Source of the DNA: Margaritifera margaritifera
Taxonomy: Eukaryota > Mollusca > Bivalvia > Unionida > Margaritiferidae
Assembly (NCBI GenBank): GCA_029931535.1
Contig: JAQPZY010001695.1
Span: forward strand, 5,397,001-5,461,000
Direction of reading: 5' to 3'
Length of the DNA: 64,000 nucleotides
Shown here: positions 1-11,310 of the stretch, piece by piece
Position numbering within the stretch: the first letter of the stretch is position 1
How the letters are laid out: every line of letters starts with the position of its first letter
Notes under the pieces: generated by a model
Databases searched by the model: none
What the model saw: only the letters and a program-made list of their open reading frames with translations
Told to the model about the DNA's origin: nothing
Position numbers and translations under genes: made by a program

Positions 1-340
1 GTGGGAATCTGACATCCAATATGGCAGCCATTTCGGAAATCTTATCACTGTTTCTCCAAAATGGAAAGTCATATCGACATGGGGTTTTCAACAGACGACT
101 TATTATGGTGTGAGGTTGGTCATAAATGAAAATAATGCAGATCTAACATCCAGTATGGCAACTGTGATGGCTGTCTTGAAAATCTTGATATGGCTACTCC
201 TTTAGAATGGATGGGCACCAAAAGACTTCTTATGATGTCTTGTTAGTACTAGATGAAAATGGTGCTGATCTTACATCCAGTATGACCACTATGGTAGCCA
301 TCTTGAAAATCTTGTTATTGCTACAGAACATCTGAAATGG
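1..340. repeat. Degenerate ~170-bp dispersed/tandem repeat (2 copies)
   Basis: Two successive versions of a segment containing 'GACATCCAATATGGC', 'CATCTTGAAAATCTTG' and 'AAAAGACTTCTTATGATGTC'. The same unit recurs at 47700-48240 and 49850-50400. It is non-coding and of unknown origin. The window begins inside it. Confidence 0.6.
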
Positions 341-1299
341 TTTCAACACTCATCAGTTAAAAGATGAAATGGTCCTATCTTGTATTCCTTGAAATTCTTT
401 TTGGCCAGTAGAGCATCAGTCTCTTTGAGGGACTCTTGTTTGTCTTTACATTTTTAGAACTTAACTTTAAATCAGAACTATATAGCAATTTTTTGTGCTG
501 TCATGCCATTAAACCCTATATATTCACATATATGTACAAATTTGGCAAGTAAACTGTATTTGCTAAAATATTTCTTTACCAAAAAATATACAATATAATA
601 TTAAAAGAGATGCAAAAAATGAATGACAGTCACTCAGCTTTTAAAACCCAGTGGAGGACAGATCACACAAAGTACTTGCGGTTCCCACAATTTGTTTTAC
701 CCAATGTGCACATTTTTGTCATTTTTATTTCAAAATAAATGTTTATCAAATCATCATGTTTATGACCTTTCATATATAATGATCTCAGTCGATTAGGTAG
801 ACATGTTTGCATGCAAGCACTTGTATGATTGAGACCTGGCGTGATTTATGTAGAAACAGTTGATAGATTTTGGTTGAATTATCTCCTGTATTGATACATT
901 GGTCTGCCACAAGGGAAATTTCTAGAGCATGAAAATGTCAAAAAGTGCAAGTGGTTATGTAGGGAAAGTGTTGGACACAAAGATCATGTGCTGAGGATGA
1001 CACATGGTAAGAGCATCAGATGTAGTGATGCAGAATTTTGCTGGCACCTCACCACATGGTAGTGGAACCAGTGACTGAAAAGTGTTCCTCTTGCCTCCCC
1101 CTTCCCCTGCAGGTAGATGTGGGGGACATCCCCCTCATAAAAAATATCTGGCAGTTTTGTATTAATGGTCAGTTATTCATGAAAATGTAGCATCTCAAAT
1201 ATGCTGTATCGACAGTACTTGGCAAAACTGTAAAGATGCTTAAATATTGTGATCATCTCTCTTAACTTTACAATTGATCAATGTCATTTATGATTTCAG
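341..1299. other. Intronic sequence without recognisable features
   Basis: AT-rich, stops in all frames, no element ends recognised. It lies directly upstream of the transmembrane exon acceptor and is inferred to be intron. Confidence 0.5.
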
Positions 1300-1412
1300 C
1301 CCAGCAGTGAGGACCACAAGACGGCAGTAATAGTGTTAGCAGTTGTAATCCTTTTTGTCATCATTCTGATATCCATCTATCTTGCACGTAGATATTTAAT
1401 TCTACGGAGAAA
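1300..1412 (+). CDS. SORT1: Sortilin-like receptor, transmembrane exon
   Basis: Internal coding exon of 113 nt. A TGATTTCAG acceptor precedes it and a GTAAGT donor follows at 1413. Only one frame is open: PSSEDHK, then about 21 hydrophobic residues (AVIVLAVVILFVIILISIYL), then a basic stop-transfer stretch ARRYLILRR. This is a single-pass type I membrane anchor followed by the start of a cytoplasmic tail. The exon ends in phase 2 (two bases, AA), which fits the exons at 27151 and 24637. Spacing from the membrane to the tyrosine motif in the next exon matches vertebrate sortilin, whose tail also starts with a basic-Tyr stretch and reaches RYSVL within about 20 residues. Sortilins carry ligands between trans-Golgi, endosome and cell surface. 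The luminal VPS10 domain is not in this window, so the family call rests on the tail. A CI-MPR-like receptor is the main alternative. Confidence 0.8.
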
Positions 1413-1740
1413 GTAAGTAACTTAATAGCTTCCTAGTCATTGTATTATAGACATGGTCAGATACAGATGCTGTATTATCCAACCACAAAATGATGGCAAA
1501 GCTAAAAAATCGCTATGAAGAATCTACTGTGTAGATTTACCCATAAATCAGGGGGTGAGTGCAAAAAAGTTATGTTTTGAGATCTTGAGGTTTCAGATTT
1601 TGAGTGGAGATAAAAATCACACATTACTTTTTTCATTAGACTTTTGGCCCTAAACATTGAATTATTGAGTAGTAAATTGTCTATTAAGATTCTATTAGAT
1701 TAAATTAAAATAAAGAGAATTTATGAAATTTTTTAAAATG

Positions 1741-3500
1741 CTACACTTACCATTAGGCCTGCTTATACACTTACCATTAGACCTACTTGTACACTTACCA
1801 TTAGACCTACTTGTACACTTACCATTAGACCTACTTATACACTTACCATTAGAACTACTTGTACACTTACCATTAGACTTACTTGTACACTTACCATTAG
1901 ACTTACTTGTACACTTACCAATTGACCTACTTGTACACTTACCATTAGACCTACTTGTACACTTACCATTGGGCCAACTTGTACACTTACCATTAGAACT
2001 ACTTGTACACTTACCATTAGACCTACTTGTACACTTACCATTAGAACTACTTGTACACTTACCATTAGACTTACTTGTACACTTACCATTAGACTTACTT
2101 GTACACTTACCAATTGACCTACTTGTACACTTACCATTAGAGCTACTTGTACACTTACCATTGGGCCAACTTGTACACTTACCATTAGAACTACTTGTAC
2201 ACTTAACATTAGACCTACTTGTACACTTACCATTAGACCTACTTGTACACTTACCATTTGGCCAACTTGTACACTTACCATTAGAACTACTTGTACACTT
2301 ACCATTAGACCTACTTGTACACTTACCATTAGAACTACTTGTACACTTACCATTAGACTTACTTGTACACTTACCATTAGACTTACTTGTACACTTACCA
2401 ATAGACCTACTTGTACACTTACCATTAGACCTACTTGTACACTTACCATTAGACCTACTTGTACACTTACCATTAGACCTACTTGTACACTTACCATTAG
2501 AACTACTTGTACACTTACCATTAGACTTACTTGTACACTTACCATTAGACTTACTTGTACACTTACCATTAGACTTACTTGTACACTTACCAATTGACCT
2601 ACTTGTACACTTACCATTAGACCTACTTGTACTCTTACCATTGGGCCAACTTGTACACTTACCATTAGAACTACTTGTACACTTAACATTAGACCTACTT
2701 GTACACTTACCATTAGACCTACTTGTACACTTACCATTTGGCCAACTTCTACACTTACCATTAGAACTACTTGTACACTTACCATTAGACCTACTTGTAC
2801 ACTTACCATTAGAACTACTTGTACACCTACCATTAGACTTACTTGTACACTTACCATTAGACTTACTTGTACACTTACCAATAGACCTACTTGTACACTT
2901 ACCATTAGACCTACTTGTACACTTACCATTGGGCCAACTTGTACAGTTACCATTAGAACTACTTGTACACTTAACATTAAACCTACTTGTACACTTACCA
3001 TTAGACCTACTTGTACACTTACCATTTGGCCAACTTGTACACTTACCATTAGAACTACTTGTACACTTACCATTAGACCTACTTGTACACTTACCATTAG
3101 AACTACTTGTACACTTACCATTAGACCTACTTGTACACTTACCATTAGACTTGTACACTTACCATTAGACTTACTTGTACACTTACCATTAGACCTACTT
3201 GTACACTTACCATTAGACTTACTTGTACACTTACCATTAGACTTGTACACTTACCATTAGACTTGTACACTTACCATTAGACCTACTTGTACACTTACCA
3301 TTAGACCTACTTGTACACTTACCATTAGACCTACTTGTACACTTACCATTGGGCCAACTTGTACACTTACCATTAGGCCAACTTGTACACTTACCATTAG
3401 GCCTACTTGTACACTTATCATTAGGCCTACTTACACACTTACTATTAGGCCTGCTTGATTTTGTAAATAGTACACTTACCACTAGGCCTACTTGATTTTT
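1741..3500. repeat. 24-bp minisatellite, about 73 copies
   Basis: Unit close to ACTTGTACACTTACCATTAG plus ACCT. Because 24 is divisible by 3 the array is open in several frames on both strands, giving artificial proteins of about 480 residues (VHLPLDLL on one strand, NGKCTSRS on the other). Variants such as TTGGGCCAAC and TTTGGCCAAC recur about 480 bp apart (2160/2640; 2256/2739), a higher-order unit of about 20 copies. The last 150 bp (3350-3500) is more diverged. The minus strand of nearly every unit contains ATGGTAAGT, a 5' splice site-like string. Confidence 0.95.
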
Positions 3501-3769
3501 TACCAAAGAGGTCATATATATTTTTTCAGCAAGTAAATATCTCTCAATCTAACTGTATGTTTTTGTATTTTGTATTATTAAGATATTTACACCCAAATAG
3601 AAGGGTAGTATAATAAATTGTACAAAAGAAGGAAACACTAACTGTGGGTGCAGTAAGATTCTGTATGTGAAATGGAAACATTTTGCTGCCACCTGTTTTT
3701 GACTTGGTCCATAACACTGTACTGTACAGTGTTGTCAGTAAAACCTTTGTGCAGTAACCATTTCTTTTG

Positions 3770-3885
3770 TGGCAGGAGAATGACAAGGTATAGCTGTCAT
3801 GGTTGAGTGTTGAACCTGGTACTTCTGCTTCATAGTCAGGCATACATACCACCTGACTAAACGGTCTGGGACTAGTGGTATATGC
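3770..3885 (-). mobile_element. tRNA-derived SINE fragment
   Basis: On the minus strand there is an A-box-like TTTAGTCAGGTGGTATG followed at tRNA spacing by a B-box-like AGGTTCAACAC. A related copy lies in the opposite orientation at 4105-4190. The open frames reported across it are not conserved coding. Confidence 0.45.
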
Positions 3886-4104
3886 ACCTGACAGTGAGAT
3901 AGATGAACCGGGTTTGGTGCCCAATGGTGACAACTGTAGTTTGTATCCCTTCCCATTCCAATTTGGGGATCGTCCAACTCTGAGTAGCAGATAGCATGGT
4001 AGAAAGATGCATTTTGACTCATGGAGGTGAATCTGGGTGACATTAGAGGATGAATGTCAAAGTAAGGTTAGGAGGCATGCAGTGGTCAAGGTATACAAAG
4101 CCAC

Positions 4105-4190
4105 TTACTAACTTGGCTTGGTGGTTCGGGCCTTGTAGTCAAGAGGTATGTGTGCCTGACCGCAAAACAGGTGAACCAGTTCGATTCTTT
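4105..4190 (+). mobile_element. tRNA-derived SINE fragment, inverted relative to its neighbour
   Basis: CTTGTAGTCAAGAGGTATG (A-box region) and CCAGTTCGATTC (B box) lie about 45 bp apart. The TATGTGTGCCTGAC anticodon-arm-like middle is shared with the minus-strand copy at 3770-3885. Confidence 0.5.
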
Positions 4191-4869
4191 ACAGCAACTG
4201 CTATTCTTTGTGTATCTGTTATCATTAAATTTTGTTGGAACATTTTTGCATTTATATTACCAGATGTTTATAAATGGAACCATTTAGAATAGTTTTCCCT
4301 TTTTAGCATATATGTTTTCAATCAGGATAGTTCTGATTTTGCTAAAGCTGCAGAATTGACCAGATGTATAGATAGAAACTTTTTGCACTCACCCTTGAAA
4401 TGAGTTCCAGCTTCTAAAACTCCCATAAACTTCCTGGTACTATATTCATTGATATTTGTTTTAAAAGTCTGGATTTAAGTTCATGATTTTCAAAATATTG
4501 AACATTTTATTGTTAAGTCCATGTTAGTGGCAAGCAAGACATAGCAGTCACTTTTCTGCCACCAGCATCGTCATTGGCAACAGTTAAAGTTTTTTCAGCA
4601 ATGATTTGATTGTGGGCTTGACATGCAGGCCCAGGCCTTCTTGTGTAGATAATCTTCTAGAACATTTTTTGGAGAAAATAGAAAAATGGTTAGGAGAGAC
4701 ACATGTTTGAATTCAGGTTGTAAATTATGAATTACCATTCATTCCTAATTTTCTGTTGCTGGCCTTAAACAGCTTTTTAAATATCTAATAGGCACTTATT
4801 AGCTTACCTGGCCTCTTGAGTCCTTTAACCCAAAGACCAGTCCTCATTTCTAAAGAGAGATCAAAGAAA
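4191..4869. other. Intronic sequence, nothing recognised
   Basis: AT-rich filler between the SINE fragments and the DIRS remains. Stops in all frames. Confidence 0.4.
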
Positions 4870-5297
4870 CAGGAAGGACACCCCTAAGGCATGCAAAATG
4901 GGGAGACAATTCTCCAAACCCTTCCCTCAATGAGAATTCGGTTTCCAAGGACCATCAATAACAAGACATAGGGAGATGAGGATCAGTTTCGATCCAGCTT
5001 CACTCCCTGCAAACCTTCTTGCAGAAAATGACACCATGCTCACGCTGCCTTCAGCTAACATTCCAGTGGGAGAAGACCCCAACACTTTGCCAAAGAGTGG
5101 AAGATACTCTGACCTGATGATCCATGAGTCTTGTACATTTTCTGAGGTCTCCAGATAGCATATAGCACCCCTCCCTTGCTATCCAGGGCTCCCTTCACTA
5201 CAGACATACCAAGAGACCCATTCAAGCCCAACATTGTGCAGCAAGTAATAAACACTTTCCTTATGAAAAGGGCGGAAGAGACTGTTCACAGCACAGA

Positions 5298-5897
5298 CTT
5301 TTTCTAGTTCCCAAAAGCAGCAGCAAGCTTCATCTACTCGTAGATCTAAGCTGTCTCAACCAATTCATTCACACGCCATGGTTTACAATGGAGATACTGA
5401 GATTGATTCTCAACGCCATTCAGGAGGAAGACTTCACAGTCAGCCTAGATCTCCAAGATGTGTACCTATGTCTTATGTCTTCTCTAAAGTTCCATTGTAC
5501 CAGTTTAGAGCATTCCCTTGGACAGAGTTGTATCACACTTCCGATGCACATCCATGACATCCAGCTACCTGGATGACATTCTACAAATGTACCAGATAAG
5601 TTATTATTATATCAAGATATAAAATCCCTTGTTCCGCTTTTGCTTTTTCTTGGATTACTTGTCAACAAGGAAAAATCAGATCTTGTCTTAATCCAACATT
5701 TTATCTTCTTTGGTATGGAGTTCAAACCCCTCATGAACTGAGACTGTCTTTCTGAGGAATGTGCCTTTAAAATCATTTTGGTAGTGTCTACCATTTGCTT
5801 TGAGAATCAGATTTTAGCCAGGGAGTTTCTTTGCCACTTTGGCCTCAATACAGCAGCAGATCTCATCATCCAGGGCTGCCAGTTAATGAGGCCACTA
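5298..5897 (+). pseudogene. DIRS reverse transcriptase remnant
   Basis: One frame from 5298 reads LFLVPKSSS, then LVDLSCLNQFIHTPW, then the in-frame ATG at 5388 with MEILRLILNAI and FTVSLDLQDVY. These match the fingers and first catalytic Asp region of DIRS RTs (VPKKDG, DLSRLN, SxDLxDAY). After frameshifts, YLDDI at 5566-5580 is the catalytic YxDD box. GLLVNKEKSDLV and FFGMEFKP follow near 5655-5735, as in the RT palm/thumb. The frame reaches MRPL at the insertion point. The Ala of DAY is Val here. Non-functional because of shifts. Confidence 0.8.
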
Positions 5898-6407
5898 CAG
5901 TGGTCCCCCCCCCCAATCAGTGACTACCTGCTTTTTATGGCCAGAATTCCTTGACACTGACAAGTTTGTGTTTAGAATTACCCCTCAAGGATGGCCATTC
6001 TCTAACATAACCAGTGGCTATCATATTAGTGCCAAATATGTCAAATTTACCCCTCAAGTGTGGCCATGTTTTTTGCAACCTGTCAATAAAGAACCAAACT
6101 TTAATCCATACAAAGAGGTAAGTATTCCAATTATCCTTACTGCCATGTATACCAGCCAAAACACGATGTGTCACATGAAGAACATGATTTTTGACTCCCA
6201 AAACACCCCGACATGGTCATGTGTTTGTAAAAATATAATTTCAGTAATCTTAGTAAAAAATAAGAGAGAGAGAGAGGGACTTTCTTGACACCATGGTTAA
6301 TGTCCATAATCTGTATAAACAATAAGCAAACAGTCGTGATTGATGTTCATCAAAAACTCACCTCGGGTGTAGTTTATACAGTAGATTGTCTTAGAGGAGG
6401 TTTGACA

Positions 6408-6596
6408 GTAATCCAGCCAGAGATAAAGAACTACCCTTGCACAGATTACTTAATTGACTGACACTAGCTAGTAATCCAGCCAGAGATAAAGAACTACCCT
6501 TGCACAGATTACTTAATTGACTGACACTAGCTAGTAATTCTGCCAGAGATAAAGAACTACCCTTGTACAGATTACTTAATTGACTGACACTAGGTA
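6408..6596. repeat. 63-bp tandem triplicate
   Basis: Three adjacent copies of a unit starting AGTAATCCAGCCAGAGATAA and ending GACACTAGCT, differing at a few bases. It lies inside the pogo-like insertion. Confidence 0.9.
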
Positions 6597-6599
6597 GGA

Positions 6600-8150
6600 T
6601 CATGTTGTGTTCGGAATCCTTTGTGGAAGAACCCATTTGGCTAATTTGCATAGGTAAAGTACACGAAGTGGAACAACACAACTTGTTTGAAGTTAGGTAA
6701 ATGAAAGAGATGTGCGTTGAAGAAACAAAAGTTATTAACTCATCATTGCATTGAATAATAATGTTTAAGTCTGCTTTATTAAAGATTATTGGCTAGTTTG
6801 TGATCAGCAGCAGAGTTTCTTTGAAGTCAGATTTTACTCCATATATTATATCTGTAGTTGGAATAATGTGGAAGTGTGATTCATATTTGAAAGCAAAATA
6901 TCGAAACACAGCTGTGGTTCAGGGAAAGAAGCTATTGGAGAAGCAAGCAAAGCTCAGTGAAACTAAATTTTAAAACTCCTGGTTGATGGAGTTTGACTAT
7001 GTGAAGTGCAGCAGCTATGAGGAGCATTGTATTCATTGTACATACTGCAAACACCATATCAGCATTAGGGGCCCACCATTTCATTTCTTTTTCTTCTACC
7101 TTACAATTTTTTTGGGAACTAATATAATGGATATAATTTCTCTTTTTTTTTTCTTCAAATAGGAGCAAGAATATTTTTTCAAGCGATTTAGGGGCCAAGA
7201 TTTTTTTTCTAAAAAAATCCAAGGTGGCCCCACCACCAAAAAATAATTTAATGATCGGTCCCTCAGTCAGGTATGTCCGTTGACATAGTAATAACACCCA
7301 ACATCGGCACAGATTAAAAATACAGAGCTCAATGCAAAAAATAACAAACATGTTTTAACATTCTAACTAGTATGGCCATTGCATATTTGACACCCCCTCA
7401 CAGATGTTATTTGACAGTGCTAAGTCTACCAACTATCTTCTGCTTGAAAGTGTATTAAATTCTTCAGAGACAACAGATATTTAATTTTTTTTTATTCAAA
7501 TGTGAATTTCTAGTCATTTTGTATAGGCTTATATGAGTAGTTACATATTCTCATTTGTATGACATCGTTTTATTGGGTCACATGCACTGACCGCCTATGG
7601 GACCTCAAAACACACTTTTTGAGTCTAAAAAAAAAACCAACACTGTCTGGGAGGTTGGCAGGTATGCTGCCATGTGATCCTCAGATGTCAGGTTTTGTCA
7701 CTTTGATAATTACTTGCTATTATTGCTGCTGATAATTGTCAAGATTACAATAGCTAACAGCTGAGAAGCACAGTATTGATGAACACAAGTTAGAGCCAAA
7801 ATGGTGTAATAGCATTTTTACTTCTCTTAGATGTTGAGTTTTTTCACTTTGATAATTAGTGGCTGTTATTACTGACCATATTTATCAATATTATGAAAGC
7901 AAACAACTACGATGTGCCATATTGTTCAGCACAAATCTGTGTGACATAAAAATGGCATGATTTCCTTTTTGGTTTCTCCCACATAGAGGGAAAAAAAACG
8001 TAACCTCAGCAGGGTACCAGACCATGACCACTGAATCATGTGACAAGATCACTTCCTTTATAAACACAGGGAATTTTGTTTCAATGCTAAAAATTGTTTT
8101 AACAGTCATATAGTTGGCAATATAGGAATATGTTATTGCGAAAAGTTCAG
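6600..8150. other. Interior of the pogo-like insertion, mostly unassigned
   Basis: No transposase catalytic motif was found. 7060-7270 resembles, in the opposite orientation, a dispersed repeat end also seen at 53960-54190 (shared GGGAC-GACCAT start and ATAATGGATATAAT), so further elements may be nested here. The frames open on either strand have no recognisable content. Confidence 0.35.
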
Positions 8151-8151
8151 C

Positions 8152-8475
8152 ATGTCATTGAGGAAAAGAAATCTTGTCAGTTTAGAAGAAAAAGTGAAAG
8201 TAATTTGAGTCAGTGAAAAGTGGGAGAGTTTGAAGATCCTTGTTGAAAAATTTGATGTTGGACAGACTTAAATAAACATCATCGTAAAAGATAAGGAAAA
8301 TATTCAGCAGAAATGGGCAAATAGAATGGATGGAGAAAGAAAGATTGATAGAATCAAGAGATACTTGTACCCCCATTTAAATGACAAGGTTTTCAAATGC
8401 CAAAAACATTCCACTTACAACATGAATGATTCAAGAAAAGGCAACGATATTAAGCCAGTTGTAAGAACATATTGA
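8152..8475 (+). pseudogene. pogo/Tigger-type transposase N-terminal DNA-binding domain remnant
   Basis: From ATG 8152 a frame reads MSLRKRNLVSLEEKVKVI, and further on EKFDVG, IVKDKENIQQKWANRM and LNDKVFK, to TGA at 8473. This has the layout of the CENP-B N-terminal helix-turn-helix used by pogo-group transposases (basic start, leucine/lysine helix, VEKF-VG turn, then the second HTH with a LN-x-W-like start). Two in-frame stops (codons 19 and 42) kill it. No catalytic region follows, so only the DNA-binding part remains. It identifies the surrounding insertion as pogo-like. Confidence 0.6.
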
Positions 8476-8602
8476 TGATTATTCATAATATTCTTTGTAA
8501 AATGACATTAGTAACAGTTTGTATCACATTAATTCCACAACATGCATGTGAGTTTAAAATTAACATATTAAATGTTTCAGAATTAGCTGTGACTTTCTTA
8601 CT

Positions 8603-8782
8603 TCATATGTAATTAGTACTCACATATGTAATTAGTACTCACATATGTAATTACTACTCACATATGTAATTACTACTCACATATGTCATTAGTACTCACA
8701 TATGTAATTACTACTCACATATGTAATTAGTACTCACATATGTAATTAGTACTCACATATGTAATTAGTACTCACATATGTT
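8603..8782. repeat. 19-bp tandem array with CATATG core
   Basis: About nine to ten copies of CATATGTAATTAGTACTCA (T/A variant in the middle). CATATG is self-complementary. It lies 80 bp inside the right end of the pogo-like element. Confidence 0.9.
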
Positions 8783-9019
8783 ATCCTCTCTAGAAAAGCC
8801 ACCCCTCTAATAAGGCCACTTTCCTGCTGCAGAAGGAGTGCCCTTATAGGAAGAGGACCACTGTATAGATGATTCGCCTATCTCAGTGCCAGGCTAAACT
8901 TTGCCCAATGGATCAAACAGATTCGAATAATACAAGGTCCCATCTCAGCAAATGGGAGGACCTTCACTTGGCTTACAGCAAACATTCTGTTGAAGTATTG
9001 GCCACCAGAAATTACAGTC

Positions 9020-9690
9020 TGTACAGATACCAGCACTACAGGCTTGAATGCCCACCTCCTTTACTTCTTCCAAGAAATAAGTAAGGTGTGGCCCCTTCAG
9101 GAGCCTCATTACACAGCAGTCTCCTGGAGATGAAGGCTATAGTGAATGCCTTTCAATTGTAGCAGGAGACACTGTATGGAAATGGCATTCTCATTCTATC
9201 TGACAACTCACCTGCCCTCCATTACATAAGAAGGCAAGGAGGAACCAAGTCCCTGGACCTATGCCTTCTGGTTTGGGATTTTCTCAAGTGATGTCATTGT
9301 TGACAAATCCACATGCAAATCCATAACTTCCCAGGAAGGCTTAGTGTCTGAGCAGACTCGCTGTACTGACTTAAGTCAAATCTGCACACAGTGGGAATAA
9401 CCTCTCATGGACATATTTGCAGTCAGGTGTAACACAAAGCTCCCAACCATCAGCTGTCCAGTCCCAGATCTGAAAGCCATGGCAGTTGATGTGCTTTCCC
9501 TGAATTGGAATGGTTTCTATGCATGCACTTTTCCACCAATCCCTCTGATTCCCAAAGTCTTGCGAAAAGTGAGGGAATCAGAGTCCCATCTAATCCTGAT
9601 TGCTCCCTTCAAGTGGGAAGAATCATGGATCAGTGACCTATTGAACTTAGCAGTAGAGATTCCCATGAAGATACTGCCTTCTCCCTAACA
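9020..9690 (+). pseudogene. DIRS RNase H and C-terminal extension remnant
   Basis: In one frame, TDTSTTGLNAHLL from 9023 holds the first catalytic Asp. LLEMKAIVNAF near 9120 holds the Glu. ILSDNSPALHYIRRQGGTKS near 9190-9250 holds the second Asp. The frame 9407-9685 then reads MDIFAVRCNTKLP, CPVPDLKAMAVDVLSLNW, FPPIPLIPKVL and LILIAPF, the segment that follows RNase H in DIRS and Ngaro elements. Stops (for example in the AFQL-stop-QET stretch) and a shift before 9407 mark it as dead. It lies directly right of the pogo-like insertion. Confidence 0.8.
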
Positions 9691-9779
9691 GCTCAAACAA
9701 CTGTAAGTGCAGGTATTCCATCTGAACCCAGAGATGTTTAACCTGCATGCCTGACTCATATCAAGCAAGCTCTCAGAAA

Positions 9780-10700
9780 GAAATAGTTCTCAGAACAAAT
9801 GGTGGACAAAATTGCTCGGGCAAGAAGGCCCACCACGTTGAAAGCCTACGAGGGGAAATTGAGTTTTCTCCCCGTGGTGCAAAAAGAATCTTGTCTCTCC
9901 TTAAAAGCCTCAGTACCACTAATAGCTAACTTACTCCTTTGCCTCATCAAGGAGATGAAGCTAGCTCCCATCACTGTTGAGGGTTACTATTCCATGATTT
10001 GGGGCATGTTTTCCACATTGTGGAAGGGGGGATATAGGCCAGAACAAAGACCTCTCCAATCTTCTTGTGAACTTTGACTTGTCTTGACCAAAGGCTTTGG
10101 CTCTTTGGCAGAAATGGAATTTTAAGACACACTTTGAACCACTGTCTAGCACCACTTTGACGGACCTCTCATACAAAGCCTGCTTCCTACTCTAGCTGCA
10201 ACAAGAAGAATCAGTGAGATACACCTTTTCATTTGACCCGAACTGTCTGCAGTTTTGCCACAATGATTCAGTTTCTGTCATGAGGGCTACAAGTTTCATT
10301 ATCAAGAACAGACACCCACTCATGGGTAACCAGTCCTTTGTCTTGAAACTATTGTCTTCTTTGGACCATTCATCCTAGGGATTCTGAAGTGATACCTAAA
10401 GCAAACTGAGCTAATCAGAATAGTGAGATCTCACTTGTTCTTACCACATAAAGATATTTCCACTCAGGGGCCCTGTTGTCCTGGATACAGTGGGTTATCT
10501 GCTCAGCCTACAAGGAACTAACCAAAGACTAGGTGAATTTATTACGCATATCATCTCAAGAGGTTAGGGTGGTCACCACTAGCATAGCTTTTGTGTTGAA
10601 CTCCTCCCTAACTGACATCATCCAAGCTGTGCGATGGAGGTTGGAGATGACATACCCCAGCTTTCACCTCAGAGGACTCAGTTTGATCTGGTGGGACTTA
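9780..10700 (+). pseudogene. DIRS tyrosine recombinase remnant
   Basis: The frame at 9799 reads RARRPTTLKAYEGKLSFL and later IANLLLCLIKEMKLAPITVEGYYSMI, the N-terminal SAM-like/core-binding part of a phage-type integrase. Near 10198, TRRISEIHLFHL carries the box I Arg (RxSEI). Near 10565, EVRVVTTSIAF fits the HxxR-like box. SLTDIIQAVRWRLEM and SFHLRGLS near 10610-10680 fit the C-terminal helix, where the usual catalytic Tyr (FYLR) appears as His. Several frameshifts separate these pieces. This enzyme would have integrated the circular DNA of the element. Confidence 0.75.
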
Positions 10701-10934
10701 TATTAGCAGCGTAACAGGCTACTTACCCAGATGTTCAGCAGTTTTATAATGACGCAAGTTATTCTACTCATGCTGGACTTCTGGGAGTGAAAGTTTTTTC
10801 TCTACAGAGCCCATATCTCATACGACATGAAGCTGCTTCATGTATGTTAGGAGACCAGATACAGAAGCTGGGCCAGCTCAGGGATAAAGGAATGTAACTC
10901 TCTCATCTTACTTATTCTCCGAACATATTATTAT

Positions 10935-11310
10935 CAGGTAACATCTTTGAAGAAGAAACCAATTTTAAGAGTAAAATTTCTTTCTTCAATAATATTTACC
11001 CAGTCATAATATGAGTTCACCCTCCCACAGTTACATCCCTTGCATCTGCTCAGTAGTATCTGACTATTGACAGGATTTGATGCCAGTCTCTCTATCCAAG
11101 GGCAGACCACCCTAGTTGGACTTCCACTTTGGCAAGTGGACAAGTATTGAGCACTACTGTTGCTAAAAAAGCCAAAAGACGTAGTGAATGTCTTTTTTTA
11201 GCTTGCGAAGGCTGGATTTGCAAAGTACTGGATGCACTCCTGATGTATTATGATGGGATAAGCATTTTCGAAGAAACATATTTTACTCTAAAAATTGGTT
11301 TTCAGGCCAG
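10935..11310. repeat. Long imperfect inverted repeat at the DIRS 3' end
   Basis: Left arm about 10945-11032 and right arm about 11222-11305 are complementary over about 85 bp (shared GAAACCAATTTTAAGAGTAA / complement TTACTCTAAAAATTGGTTTTC), with a 190-bp loop holding GGGCAGACCACCCTAG. DIRS elements carry inverted terminal and internal complementary repeats, so this is probably the terminal structure. Confidence 0.55.

Larger units (their letters stand above)
5898..8863 (+). mobile_element. pogo/Tigger-like Tc1-mariner DNA transposon, degraded, inside the DIRS element
   Basis: Both ends carry the inverted terminal sequence CAGTGGTCC (5898-5906; complement GGACCACTG at 8855-8863), and both are flanked by TA (5896-5897, 8864-8865), the target site of the Tc1/mariner group. 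Taking out the insert and one TA brings the DIRS frame on both sides back into register. Inside are a CENP-B/pogo-type DNA-binding domain remnant (8152-8475), a 63-bp triplicate (6408-6596) and a 19-bp array (8603-8782). No DDE catalytic domain was seen. Confidence 0.7.

Noticed and set aside
1695..3515. Very long open frames on both strands (about 480 residues, NGKCTSRS and VHLPLDLL repeats)
   Set aside because: They follow from a 24-bp tandem repeat without stops. All overlapping frames are open, and there is no start or splice context or conserved domain.
7891..8376. Minus-strand open frames in the pogo-like insertion
   Set aside because: They overlap the + strand transposase remnant or have no recognisable content.
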